Positions 22,371-29,236 of a stretch of DNA of 33,738 bases are shown in pieces. Source of the stretch: Candidatus Aminicenantes bacterium. Its GTDB lineage: Bacteria > Acidobacteriota > Aminicenantia > Aminicenantales > UBA4085. The stretch lies in assembly GCA_026393855.1 (NCBI GenBank), contig JAPKZJ010000011.1:69761-103498 (forward strand), in the 5' to 3' direction. Both the position numbers and the translations under genes were made by a program. A model generated the notes under the pieces. The model ran no database searches and was not told the DNA's origin. It worked only from the letters and a program-made list of their open reading frames with translations. Position 1 is the first letter of the stretch; each line of letters opens with the position of its first letter.

Positions 22371-24077
22371 TCATTTCTCGGCCAGGACGCGGTCCCGGAT
22401 GGCCAGCAGGCTTTTCATGAGGGGATAGAGGGCGCCGGGGGCGTCTTTGATGCCGAAGGCGTCGTGGAGCCTGCGGTAGAGGGGATAGATCTCAGCGTAG
22501 ATTTTGCGGCGGGCTGGATCGGGTTTGTAGGATCGGGCCTTGACGCCGCAAATCGCCGCTTGCGCCGAGGCGAAGTCCTTGAAACCGCCCGCCGCGGGTC
22601 CCGCCGCCACGGCGCCGGCGATGGCCGAGCCCAGGGCGCAGGTTTGGGCCGAACGGGCGACCTTCATCTCCAGCCCGATCACATCGGCATAGATCTGCAT
22701 GACCAGGGGATTCTTTTCGGCGATGCCGCCGCAGTTGACGACCCGGTCGATCCCGACGCCATATTCCCGAAGCCTCTCGATGATGGTCCGGGCGCCGAAT
22801 GCGGTCGCCTCGATAAGAGCCCGGTAGATCTCGGCCGGCTGGGTGTGGAGCGTCTGCCCGACGAGCAGCCCGGTCAGGCGCTGGTCGACCAGGATCGTCC
22901 GGTTGCCGTTGTTCCAGTCTAAAGCCAGCAAGCCGGATTGCCCGGGCCTGATTCGGGTGGCTTCCTTGGTCAGCGCCTCGTGTGAGCCTAGACGGGGGCC
23001 GCCCGGTTGGATGCAGTCCACGAACCAGTTGAAGATGTCCCCGACGGCCGATTGCCCGGCCTCCAGCCCGAAGGCGCCCGGCAGGACCGAGCCGTCAACG
23101 ATGCCGCACAGCCCGGGAATGTCGGCCAGCGGCTTGTCGCTCGGCCAGACCGCGATGTCGCAAGTGCTCGTGCCGACGATCTTGACCAGCGTTCCGGGGA
23201 CGATGCCCGAGCCGATGGCGCCCAGGTGGGCGTCGAAGGCGCCGACCGCAACGGGCGTCTCTTCCGGCAGGCCTAGGGCCGCGGCCCAGGCCGGCGACAG
23301 CCCGCCGGCGACGACGTCAGCCGTGTAGGTTTTATCGAAAAGCCGGGCTCGAAGCGCCCCTAACTTTGGGTCGAGCTTGGTCAGGAAGTCCGCCGCCGGC
23401 AAGCCGCCCCAGGCCGCGTTGAATAGGGCCTTGTGGCCCGCGGCGCAACGGCTCCGCTTGATGCGGTCGGGCCGGGTGTCGCCGACCAGGGCGGCCGTGA
23501 TCCAGTCGCAGCATTCCACCCAGCTTGCGGCGGCGACGAAAACGGCCGGGTCGACCCGCAGGCAATGAAGAATCTTGCTGAAAAACCATTCCGAGGAGTA
23601 GGTGCCGCCGCACTTGGCCAGATACTCGGGATGCTCCCGGGCGGCCAGGGCGGTGAACTCGGCCGCTTCGGCGAACCCGGTGTGATCCTTCCACAGCCAG
23701 GCCATGGCGTTGGGGTTGCGGGAAAACTCTTTTTTGAAGCAGAGGGGCAAGCCGTCTTTGTCCACCGGGATGGGTGTGGAGCCGGTCGTGTCGACACCGA
23801 TGCCGATGATCCGGGCGGGCTTGAAAGAGCGGTCCTTTTTACGGGCCTGGGCCAGGGTCCGCCGGACGACGACCTCGATCCCGTGCAGGTAGTCGGCCGG
23901 ATGCTGGCGGGCCAGGTCCGGATTGCGGGCGTCCAGGATGATGCCGGCCCTCCCGCTGGGGTAGGGGAAGACCGAGGTCGCGACCTCGCGTCCATTGCGG
24001 ATATCGACGATCAGGGCCCGGACGGAATTCGTCCCGAAATCGAGCCCGAGGGCAAAGGCGGCGGCCGGCTTGGGCAT
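22371..24077 (-). CDS. araB: Ribulokinase
   Basis: A 568-aa FGGY-family kinase that phosphorylates L-ribulose at the expense of ATP; E. coli AraB has 566 aa. It starts with GLDFGTNSVRALIVD (phosphate-1 loop), then PADYLHG typical of ribulokinase, GIGVDTTGSTPIPVD, WKDHT, and later GAFDAHLGAIGSGI and MLPGA-like GSVLPGAFGLEAGQSAVGDIFNW, ending with NCGGIAEKNPLVMQIYADV and GSAIAGAVAAG. AGGAGAG lies 4 nt before the ATG. It is the first gene of the araB-araD-isomerase-methyltransferase operon. No AraC or AraR regulator is in the window, so regulation is not visible here. Confidence 0.95.
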   Translation of the reverse strand: MPKPAAAFALGLDFGTNSVRALIVDIRNGREVATSVFPYPSGRAGIILDARNPDLARQHPADYLHGIEVVVRRTLAQARKKDRSFKPARIIGIGVDTTGSTPIPVDKDGLPLCFKKEFSRNPNAMAWLWKDHTGFAEAAEFTALAAREHPEYLAKCGGTYSSEWFFSKILHCLRVDPAVFVAAASWVECCDWITAALVGDTRPDRIKRSRCAAGHKALFNAAWGGLPAADFLTKLDPKLGALRARLFDKTYTADVVAGGLSPAWAAALGLPEETPVAVGAFDAHLGAIGSGIVPGTLVKIVGTSTCDIAVWPSDKPLADIPGLCGIVDGSVLPGAFGLEAGQSAVGDIFNWFVDCIQPGGPRLGSHEALTKEATRIRPGQSGLLALDWNNGNRTILVDQRLTGLLVGQTLHTQPAEIYRALIEATAFGARTIIERLREYGVGIDRVVNCGGIAEKNPLVMQIYADVIGLEMKVARSAQTCALGSAIAGAVAAGPAAGGFKDFASAQAAICGVKARSYKPDPARRKIYAEIYPLYRRLHDAFGIKDAPGALYPLMKSLLAIRDRVLAEK

Positions 24078-24119
24078 AGCTCTCTCCTAGAGGGGAACGG
24101 CGTCCCCGGATACCTGCCT

Positions 24120-24125
24120 ATGATA
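24120..24125 (-). promoter_or_regulatory. Candidate -10 box of the arabinose operon
   Basis: The minus strand reads TATCAT (5 of 6) 42 nt before the araB start, in an AT-richer gap between relE-like and araB genes. No good -35 is at 17 nt (TTATTC), which would fit an activated promoter. Confidence 0.3.
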
Positions 24126-24168
24126 ATCCAGGCGCCGGGAAGGAATAAAGAGGCAGCCACCGGTAGTA

Positions 24169-24426
24169 TCAGCGATAAACGTCTTTGCGGTTGCCTATCT
24201 TGACGATCAGCACGGCCTTTTCGCGGTCATCGATGGCATATACGATCCGATAATCACCCTGGCGGATTCGGTATCTTTCCTCTCCCGAGAGCTTGGAGAC
24301 GCCCTCGGGACGAGGGTTCCCGGCGAGGTCCGAGATTCGTCCAATTATGCGGACTAAGTCGGGGGCGGGCAATTTGCGGAGTTCTTTCTCCGCGGAAGCC
24401 CGAAAGCCGACCTTATAGCTTGCCAT
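24169..24426 (-). CDS. RelE/ParE-family toxin
   Basis: An 85-aa basic protein with the RelE-type mRNA interferase pattern: SAEKELRKLP at the N terminus, a central helix, KLSGEERYRIRQGDYRIVYAIDD and IVKIGNRKDVYR. The arginines and tyrosines of the central and C-terminal strands correspond to the positions RelE uses to cut mRNA at the ribosome A site. It overlaps the antitoxin gene by 14 nt, the standard arrangement for coupled expression with the antitoxin first. ParE gyrase poisons share the fold, but the GxYRIVY and IGxRKDVY pattern favours RelE. Confidence 0.88.
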   Translation of the reverse strand: MASYKVGFRASAEKELRKLPAPDLVRIIGRISDLAGNPRPEGVSKLSGEERYRIRQGDYRIVYAIDDREKAVLIVKIGNRKDVYR

Positions 24427-24646
24427 CGGCTTTCAGTTTTTTGACCACGTCCTCGAAGGAAACTATTCTTTCGTTTTTCCGTTCCTCGAATGCTGCTAGA
24501 TCCTCGGCATCCTCGCGCAAGGCCAAGCGGACGGCATTGTTGACCAGGTCCGAGACGGAATATCCCGTCTCGGCGGCTTTAACCTTGAGCGCTCGATGCA
24601 GATCTTCTTGAAGATAGACTGTGTATCTTTTCGTGTTTTCACTCAT
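24413..24646 (-). CDS. Ribbon-helix-helix antitoxin
   Basis: A 77-aa protein starting at the ATG at 24646, with AGAGGA 8 nt upstream; a TTG one codon earlier is not needed. Residues 5-50 form a CopG/RHH-type DNA-binding domain: the strand RYTVYLQEDLHRAL, then helices with KVKAAETGYSVSDLVNNAVRLAL. The acidic and charged C-terminal part (about 52-77) should wrap the toxin. It pairs with the RelE-family toxin downstream and likely represses its own promoter. Confidence 0.85.
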   Translation of the reverse strand: MSENTKRYTVYLQEDLHRALKVKAAETGYSVSDLVNNAVRLALREDAEDLAAFEERKNERIVSFEDVVKKLKADGKL

Positions 24647-24666
24647 CAACGTTTTCCTCTGGGCCT

Positions 24667-24699
24667 ATTCTGACATTAAAACGCTAAAACATCAAGATG
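24667..24699 (-). promoter_or_regulatory. Promoter-operator of the RelE/RHH pair
   Basis: On the minus strand TTGATG (24690-24695) and CAGAAT (24667-24672) are 17 nt apart, a moderate sigma70 match. Within and beside it, the plus strand has an 8-bp tandem repeat (TAAAACGC, TAAAACAT, 24677-24692) and the small palindrome CATCAAGATG (24690-24699). RHH antitoxins bind such short repeated sites. Confidence 0.4.
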
Positions 24700-24756
24700 C
24701 TAATACTCCGCCGGGGAAATAAATCGCCAAGTTGTATGTATGTCGGAGTGATGGGT

Positions 24757-24762
24757 TATAGT
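24757..24762 (+). promoter_or_regulatory. Candidate -10 box of the orphan secreted protein gene
   Basis: TATAGT (5 of 6) 26 nt before the ATG at 24789; TTGTAT at 24732-24737 is a poor -35 with 19-nt spacing. Confidence 0.35.
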
Positions 24763-24788
24763 CGTTCTATTATTGAGGAGGGGCGATG

Positions 24789-25520
24789 ATGAGATTCATT
24801 CGGATCAGTTTAGCAATAGGGTTCTTGTCGGTTCTTGTTTTAACGGGATGGGCGGTTGAAAAAAACGCCGTCTTATCCATCCGTGTCTTCACGATTCTCC
24901 CGTTGCAAGGAGTCGTTTTTGGCGGCGCCGGCGGGAAAGGTGGAATCGTCGGTCGGCAGACAGCCGGCGATGTCACTTCGGCTTTTCCGGACGGCGTCGT
25001 GGTCCTTTCGCTGGAAGCCCCGGGCGGGCTCACGGACGCGGATATCGGACGCACGATCCGGAATAGCGTTAATTTCCCTATGGGGGAGGAAATCAGGAAG
25101 AAGGCGGGACCCCCGTTTGAAATCGCAATTGAGCCCGTGGGCGCACATCGTCTGGCGCTGAGCGGGGGCGGGGATGATGAATTCGGGCCGTCGGCGGAGG
25201 AGGAATCTTATTCAAAATCCCGATCTCACGGTTATCCTCTTCATTATTGGTTGGCTTGTACGATCATTAAGCGTGATGAAAACGGCCTCATCGCGCGGAT
25301 TTCTTTTCGAGGCGGTTGGATCCAAACGCCTCTGTCACAGGGCAGGACGCCCCCTGCGGACTCCGAGGCTGCGCCGCGATGGGCGAAATCCGAGGCTCCG
25401 AATCTGCTGAGTCAGACGATCGATATACGCCCAGGGCGGATCGTCCTGATCGGATTCCCTTCCCGCGATTTCGGTCCCCGCGGGACCGTCTATTGGCTGG
25501 CGGTTCAGATCATCGCGTAA
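24789..25520 (+). CDS. Hypothetical secreted protein
   Basis: About 243 aa, no family recognised. Two ATGs lie in tandem; I use the second (24789) because AGGAGG is 7 nt upstream. Residues 1-22 are a signal peptide (RFIRISLAIGFLSVLVLTGWA). The rest is mixed alpha/beta with a Gly-rich N-terminal stretch (FGGAGGKGGIVG) and two cores, PPFEIAIEPVGAHRLAL and HYWLACTIIKRDENGLIARISF. The last 35 residues (LSQTIDIRPGRIVLIGF, then WLAVQIIA) recall the C-terminal pattern of the secretin-N-like protein at 31949-32761 (SDITLKERGYLVVGV, then ILVINAEV). I see no catalytic motif. It is a single gene, with the toxin-antitoxin pair divergent on its left and a hairpin-bearing gap on its right. Confidence 0.6.
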   Translation: MRFIRISLAIGFLSVLVLTGWAVEKNAVLSIRVFTILPLQGVVFGGAGGKGGIVGRQTAGDVTSAFPDGVVVLSLEAPGGLTDADIGRTIRNSVNFPMGEEIRKKAGPPFEIAIEPVGAHRLALSGGGDDEFGPSAEEESYSKSRSHGYPLHYWLACTIIKRDENGLIARISFRGGWIQTPLSQGRTPPADSEAAPRWAKSEAPNLLSQTIDIRPGRIVLIGFPSRDFGPRGTVYWLAVQIIA

Positions 25521-25583
25521 AGAAGGATCATCCACCATCCCCGGGAAAGGAGCGCGGATCGGGGTATCGGCCAACGGCGAAAT

Positions 25584-25631
25584 GCGGAGTTCCGCCCTCG
25601 CGGGGATTGTCGAAGCGACGTCCCTACGAGG
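25584..25631. repeat. Two adjacent palindromic hairpins (REP-like) in the 25521-25808 gap
   Basis: First unit: GCGGA-GT-TCCGC (25584-25595). Second unit directly after: CCTCG..GGGA..GTCG, loop AAG, CGAC..TCCC..CGAGG (25596-25631), an imperfect long stem with two small internal loops. The rest of this 288-nt gap holds no gene or promoter I can support. The first hairpin read on the other strand (GGGCGGAACTCCGC) nearly matches GGGCGGAAATCCGC at 33639, suggesting a dispersed family. Confidence 0.45.
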
Positions 25632-25808
25632 ACTGCGAAGCGCTTGAGGCGCCGAAGAGAGCTGTGGGAAAAGGCGAAAAGAGCCCGAAGCCGCCGGGCC
25701 AATACCCCGAGCCGCGTTTCCAGGGGATGGGAGATGGACCTTTAAAATATCTTACATGACGCGCCGTTCTCGCCCCTCACTCCGCGACACACGGGGCGGC
25801 AAAGCTAG

Positions 25809-27005
25809 TCAGCCGATCAGCTTTTTGGCGACCTTCTTGAACTTGTCGATGGCGAAGCCGATCTGCTCCAGGCTGTGGGCGGCGCTGATCTGGACCCGGA
25901 TGCGGGACTTGCCCCGGGGGACGACCGGGAAGTAGAACCCGATAACGTAGATCCCCTCCTGCAGCAGCTCGTCGGCGAAGCGTTGGCTGAGCTGGGCGTC
26001 ATTGGGCAGGTGACCAAAAAGGACCGGGACGATGGGGTGGATGCCGGGCACGATCTTGAACCCGGCCTCCTCCATGCCCCGCCGGAAAAACCCGGTGTTC
26101 GACATCAGCCGGTCGCGCAATTCCGTCGACTCGGTGATGATCTTGAGGACTTCCAGGGTGGCGCCGGCGATGCCTGGGGTCAGCGAGTTGGAGAAGATGT
26201 AGGGCCGCGACCGCTGGCGGAGATACTCGATGATCGCCTTGCGGCCGGCGATGCAGCCGCCCGAGGCTCCGCCCAAGGCCTTGCCGAAGGTGGTGACGAT
26301 CAGGTCGACCTTGTCCATCACGCCGAAATGCTCGTGGGTGCCGCGTCCGGTCGGGCCGACGAAACCGGTGGCGTGCGAGTCGTCGACCAGGACCAGGGCT
26401 TCGTACTTCTCGGCCAGAGCGCAGATCTGGTCGACCGGGGCGAGGCTGCCGTCCATCGAGAAGACGCCGTCGGTGACGATGAGCTTGGTCTTGGCTCCCT
26501 CGGCTTCCTTGAGCCGCATTTCGAGGTCGGCCATGTCGCAGTTTTTATAGACGAAGCGCTGAGCCTTGCAGAGCCGCACCCCGTCGATGATCGAAGCGTG
26601 GTTGAGCTCGTCGGAGATGATGGCCGAGCGCTCGTCCAGCAGGGGCTCGAAGACGCCGCCGTTGGCGTCGAAGGCCGAGGAATAGAGCAGGGCGTCGTCC
26701 ATGCCCAGGAAGTCGGCCATGCCGCGCTCGAGCTCTTTGTGGACTTTTTGGGTGCCGCAGATGAACCGGACCGAAGCCATGCCGTAGCCCCAGCGGAAGA
26801 AGGCGTAGTTGGCGGCGGCCATGACCCGCGGCTCGTTGCACAGGCCTAGGTAATTGTTCGCGCAGAAGTTGAGGACCTTGAGGCCCCCTTCCGTCTTGAT
26901 CTCGACACCCTGGGTCGTAGTCAGAACGCGCTCGGTCTTGTACAGGCCTTCGGCCCGGATCCGGGCCAGCTCGGCTTCCAGATGATCGGTGAATCGCTTG
27001 TCCAT
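25809..27005 (-). CDS. kbl: Glycine C-acetyltransferase / 2-amino-3-ketobutyrate CoA ligase
   Basis: A 398-aa PLP enzyme of the alpha-oxoamine synthase family, exactly the usual Kbl length. It splits 2-amino-3-oxobutanoate with CoA into glycine and acetyl-CoA in threonine breakdown. The start at 27005 (MDKRFTDHLEAELARI) has AAGGAG 6 nt upstream; the longer open frame lacks one. Visible motifs are NFCANNYLGL, the substrate region DELNHASIIDG, VDDSHATGFVGPTGRG and the PLP-binding Lys at about 242 in TFGKALGGASGG. The zinc dehydrogenase at 287-1321 could in principle be the preceding Tdh step, but it is 25 kb away and not clearly a threonine enzyme. A serine palmitoyltransferase or BioF role is less likely given the N terminus. 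Confidence 0.93.
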   Translation of the reverse strand: MDKRFTDHLEAELARIRAEGLYKTERVLTTTQGVEIKTEGGLKVLNFCANNYLGLCNEPRVMAAANYAFFRWGYGMASVRFICGTQKVHKELERGMADFLGMDDALLYSSAFDANGGVFEPLLDERSAIISDELNHASIIDGVRLCKAQRFVYKNCDMADLEMRLKEAEGAKTKLIVTDGVFSMDGSLAPVDQICALAEKYEALVLVDDSHATGFVGPTGRGTHEHFGVMDKVDLIVTTFGKALGGASGGCIAGRKAIIEYLRQRSRPYIFSNSLTPGIAGATLEVLKIITESTELRDRLMSNTGFFRRGMEEAGFKIVPGIHPIVPVLFGHLPNDAQLSQRFADELLQEGIYVIGFYFPVVPRGKSRIRVQISAAHSLEQIGFAIDKFKKVAKKLIG

Positions 27006-27030
27006 GAAAGGCTCCTTATGGGAACAAAGC

Positions 27031-27036
27031 ATTATA
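27031..27036 (-). promoter_or_regulatory. -10 box of kbl
   Basis: A perfect TATAAT on the minus strand, 25 nt before the kbl ATG, so the leader is short but includes the AAGGAG. The -35 position (TTCCCC) is weak. Confidence 0.5.
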
Positions 27037-27068
27037 AAGCAGCTGTGGGAAAAGGGGAACCCCTCGGG

Positions 27069-27098
27069 TTGGTGGACCGGCGGCAAGTGTGCTATAAA
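27069..27098 (+). promoter_or_regulatory. Promoter of ispH, extended -10, leaderless
   Basis: TTGGTG (27069-27074), 18-nt spacer, TATAAA (27093-27098), the latter preceded by TGC to give the extended form TGCTATAAA. The hexamer ends 13 nt before the ATG at 27112 and there is no Shine-Dalgarno sequence, so the mRNA should start only a few bases before the start codon. Confidence 0.6.
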
Positions 27099-27111
27099 TC
27101 AGGCGCCGGCC

Positions 27112-27987
27112 ATGCGCATCACCCTCTCGGGCAACCTCAGTTACTGCTTCGGCGTCCGCAAGACGCTGACCCTGGTCGAGGACCTGTTGGCCCGCAACCC
27201 CGACCGGACCTACTACATGTACGGCGAGATCGTTCACAACGAGCTCGTCATTCGCGGCCTGCGGGCCAAGGGCTTGAGCATCATCCGCGACCTGACCCAG
27301 ATCGGGCCGACCGGCAGCGTCATCATCCCCAGCCACGGCGCCCCCCTGGGGGTCTTCGAGGATCTGCAGGCTCGCGGCGTCGACGTCATCGACGCCACCT
27401 GCCCGATGGTTCGCCTGATCCACGAAAAGGCCCGCCGGCTTGAGGCGGACGGTTTCACTGTCGTCATCATCGGCGATCCCCGCCACGACGAGGTCCGGGG
27501 CATCGCCGGCCATGTCGACCGGGCTCTGGTCTTCCGCCACCCCGCCGACGTCACTGCAGCTTCGCTGGCCGGTGTCGGCCGGGCCGGGATCGTTGTCCAG
27601 TCGACCTTTATCCGCGAGGAAGCTCGGGCCGTCCTGGAGGCGGTTCGGGCGCTGGTTCCCGAGGTTCTCTTCGAAGACACGATCTGCCGGCCGACCTCCG
27701 AGCGGCAGGAGGAAGTCCGTCGCATGGCCGCCCGGCACGATTGCGTGCTGATCGTCGGATCGCGGCGCAGCGCCAACACCCGCCATCTCTACGATTTGGC
27801 CGGCGGCGAGAAGGCCTGCGTCCATTTCGTGGACGATCCCGAGCAGGTGGCCGAACTGCCGATCCCGTCGGGCGCTTCGGTCTTCGTGGCTTCGGGCGCC
27901 TCGACCCCCATGTCGGCCGTCGAGAGAGTGGTCGAACTCCTGGAGCGACGGAAAACCCCGGCGCCGAGTAGCGAAACCCATGCCTGA
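27112..27987 (+). CDS. ispH: 4-hydroxy-3-methylbut-2-enyl diphosphate reductase
   Basis: A 291-aa iron-sulfur enzyme of the MEP pathway that makes IPP and DMAPP. The three cluster cysteines are present: C12 (LSYCFGV), C97 (DATCPMV) and C192 (DTICRPTSERQEEV). Other active-site positions also match the family: HN in IVHNELVI, SHG, the His and Glu pair in RHDEVRG (proton donor Glu), QST for the usual QTT, and GSRRSANT, which holds the diphosphate-binding Ser and Asn. An open frame upstream of 27112 is rejected because the protein starts where IspH does and the promoter lies in that stretch. It overlaps the prenyl synthase gene by 8 nt, linking precursor and chain synthesis. Confidence 0.94.
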   Translation: MRITLSGNLSYCFGVRKTLTLVEDLLARNPDRTYYMYGEIVHNELVIRGLRAKGLSIIRDLTQIGPTGSVIIPSHGAPLGVFEDLQARGVDVIDATCPMVRLIHEKARRLEADGFTVVIIGDPRHDEVRGIAGHVDRALVFRHPADVTAASLAGVGRAGIVVQSTFIREEARAVLEAVRALVPEVLFEDTICRPTSERQEEVRRMAARHDCVLIVGSRRSANTRHLYDLAGGEKACVHFVDDPEQVAELPIPSGASVFVASGASTPMSAVERVVELLERRKTPAPSSETHA

Positions 27988-29056
27988 TCGTTCCTCCTTC
28001 CCGGAGTATCTGGCCGGCGTCAAGGTCGAGGTCGGGGCGTTTCTCGATCAGTACCTGGCCGGTGCTTCACGGCGCTACGGTCGGGTCAACGCCTGGGGGC
28101 CGGATGCGGCGGGCCGGCTGCGCGTCTTTGTCCGGACCGGCAAGATGCTGCGGGCCGGCATGGTGGTCGCCGGGTATAGCGCGGCCGGCAAGCGGCCGGG
28201 AACCGCCGTTGTCCGGGCCGGCGCCGCGGTCGAGCTTATCCAAGCCGGCCTGCTCATCCACGACGACATCATCGATCACGACCTCTTCCGGCGGGGCGGC
28301 CCATCGCTCCACGTCCAATATGCACGGCAGGGCGCCAAATCCGGAGCGATGGACCCGGACCATTTCGGCGAAGGGATGGGCATCTGCCTGGGCGACATCG
28401 CCCTGTTTATGGGCTTCGAGATTCTGGCCGGCCTGCCCATCCATCCCGCGACGAGGGCGGCCGTCCTGGGGCTCTGGTCGGACGACCTCTGCCGGGTCGG
28501 CCTGGCCCAAATGCAGGACCTGAACTTCAGCCAGACTTTTCCCGACACGGCGGAATCGGAGATCCGCCGCCTCTACATCAACAAAACGGGCCGCTATACG
28601 TTTTCGGCGCCCATGCGGACCGGGGCCATCCTGGGCGGAGCCTCCCCGCGGCTCCAGGCCCGCCTGGCTAAGCTGGGCGAGACGATGGGCCTTCTTTTCC
28701 AATGGCGCGACGACGAGCTGGGGCTATATGGCGACGCCAAGGAGCTCGGCAAGCCCATCGGGTCGGATATCCGCGAAGCCAAGCTGACCCTGTTGATGCG
28801 CCGGTTGTTCGATCGGACGGGGGGCAAGGACCGCAAAAGGCTTGTCGTGATCTTCGGGAATCCCGGCCTGAACGCGGCCATGCTCCGCGAGGTTCGCGCC
28901 ATCGCCGACCGGAGCGGCGTCCAGGCGGGCCTCCACGTCGAGATGGACCGGCTGAAGACCCGGACCGGCCTTGTCATTGACGCCTTGAGCGCCCCGCTCG
29001 GCGCCCGCCTTCGCCTCCGTTCGGCCTTGGATTACGTCGTCGAGCGGAACAAATAG
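27980..29056 (+). CDS. Polyprenyl diphosphate synthase
   Basis: A 358-aa trans-isoprenyl diphosphate synthase that condenses IPP onto allylic diphosphates. The first Asp-rich motif is DDIID (95-99) in LLIHDDIIDHD; the second is DDELG (244-248) in QWRDDELGLYGD, followed by GKPIGSDIREAKLTLL. The second motif ends in Gly, not Asp, a variant known in working homologues such as many actinobacterial enzymes, so loss of activity need not follow. Large residues just before the first motif (VELIQAGLLIHDD) would limit chain length, but product length cannot be read reliably. It starts inside ispH (8-nt overlap) and is therefore co-expressed with the enzyme supplying its substrates. The gene ends at TAG 29054-29056. 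Confidence 0.92.
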   Translation: MPDRSSFPEYLAGVKVEVGAFLDQYLAGASRRYGRVNAWGPDAAGRLRVFVRTGKMLRAGMVVAGYSAAGKRPGTAVVRAGAAVELIQAGLLIHDDIIDHDLFRRGGPSLHVQYARQGAKSGAMDPDHFGEGMGICLGDIALFMGFEILAGLPIHPATRAAVLGLWSDDLCRVGLAQMQDLNFSQTFPDTAESEIRRLYINKTGRYTFSAPMRTGAILGGASPRLQARLAKLGETMGLLFQWRDDELGLYGDAKELGKPIGSDIREAKLTLLMRRLFDRTGGKDRKRLVVIFGNPGLNAAMLREVRAIADRSGVQAGLHVEMDRLKTRTGLVIDALSAPLGARLRLRSALDYVVERNK

Positions 29057-29066
29057 GTAATAGATA

Positions 29067-29089
29067 GGGGGACACCATACGTAATCCCC
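29067..29089. repeat. Short hairpin resembling a REP/transposon terminal sequence
   Basis: GGGGA (29068-29072) pairs with TCCCC (29085-29089) around GGGGGACACCATACGTAAT. From memory, sequences of the type GGGGACACCATACTTAAT recur at REP elements linked to tyrosine transposases; no transposase is here. It may also help end the prenyl synthase transcript. Confidence 0.3.
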
Positions 29090-29164
29090 GATTTCCCCGG
29101 GCCGAGATCTCCCCGGTTCGGACGGTTGACCACTCGCGAAACAAATCCGCTTCCGTCCAGATGC

Positions 29165-29193
29165 TTGACAAGCCCCGGTCAGCCTCCTAGAGT
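29165..29193 (+). promoter_or_regulatory. Sigma70-type promoter of the TonB-like gene
   Basis: A perfect TTGACA (29165-29170), 17-nt spacer and TAGAGT (29188-29193, 4 of 6). The predicted start near 29200 leaves a leader of about 37 nt. It is strikingly similar to the barrel-operon promoter (TTGACAAG plus a C-run, and TACAGT). Confidence 0.65.
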
Positions 29194-29236
29194 CGGGGTA
29201 ACTGAAGATTTCTTTGCCCGCCGGAAAGGATGACCC

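Noticed and set aside
25660-27055. AGCTGTGGGAAAAGG at 25660-25674 and again at 27041-27055, flanking kbl
   Set aside because: A 15-base exact match is about as frequent as chance allows in a window of this size, and no element structure surrounds it.
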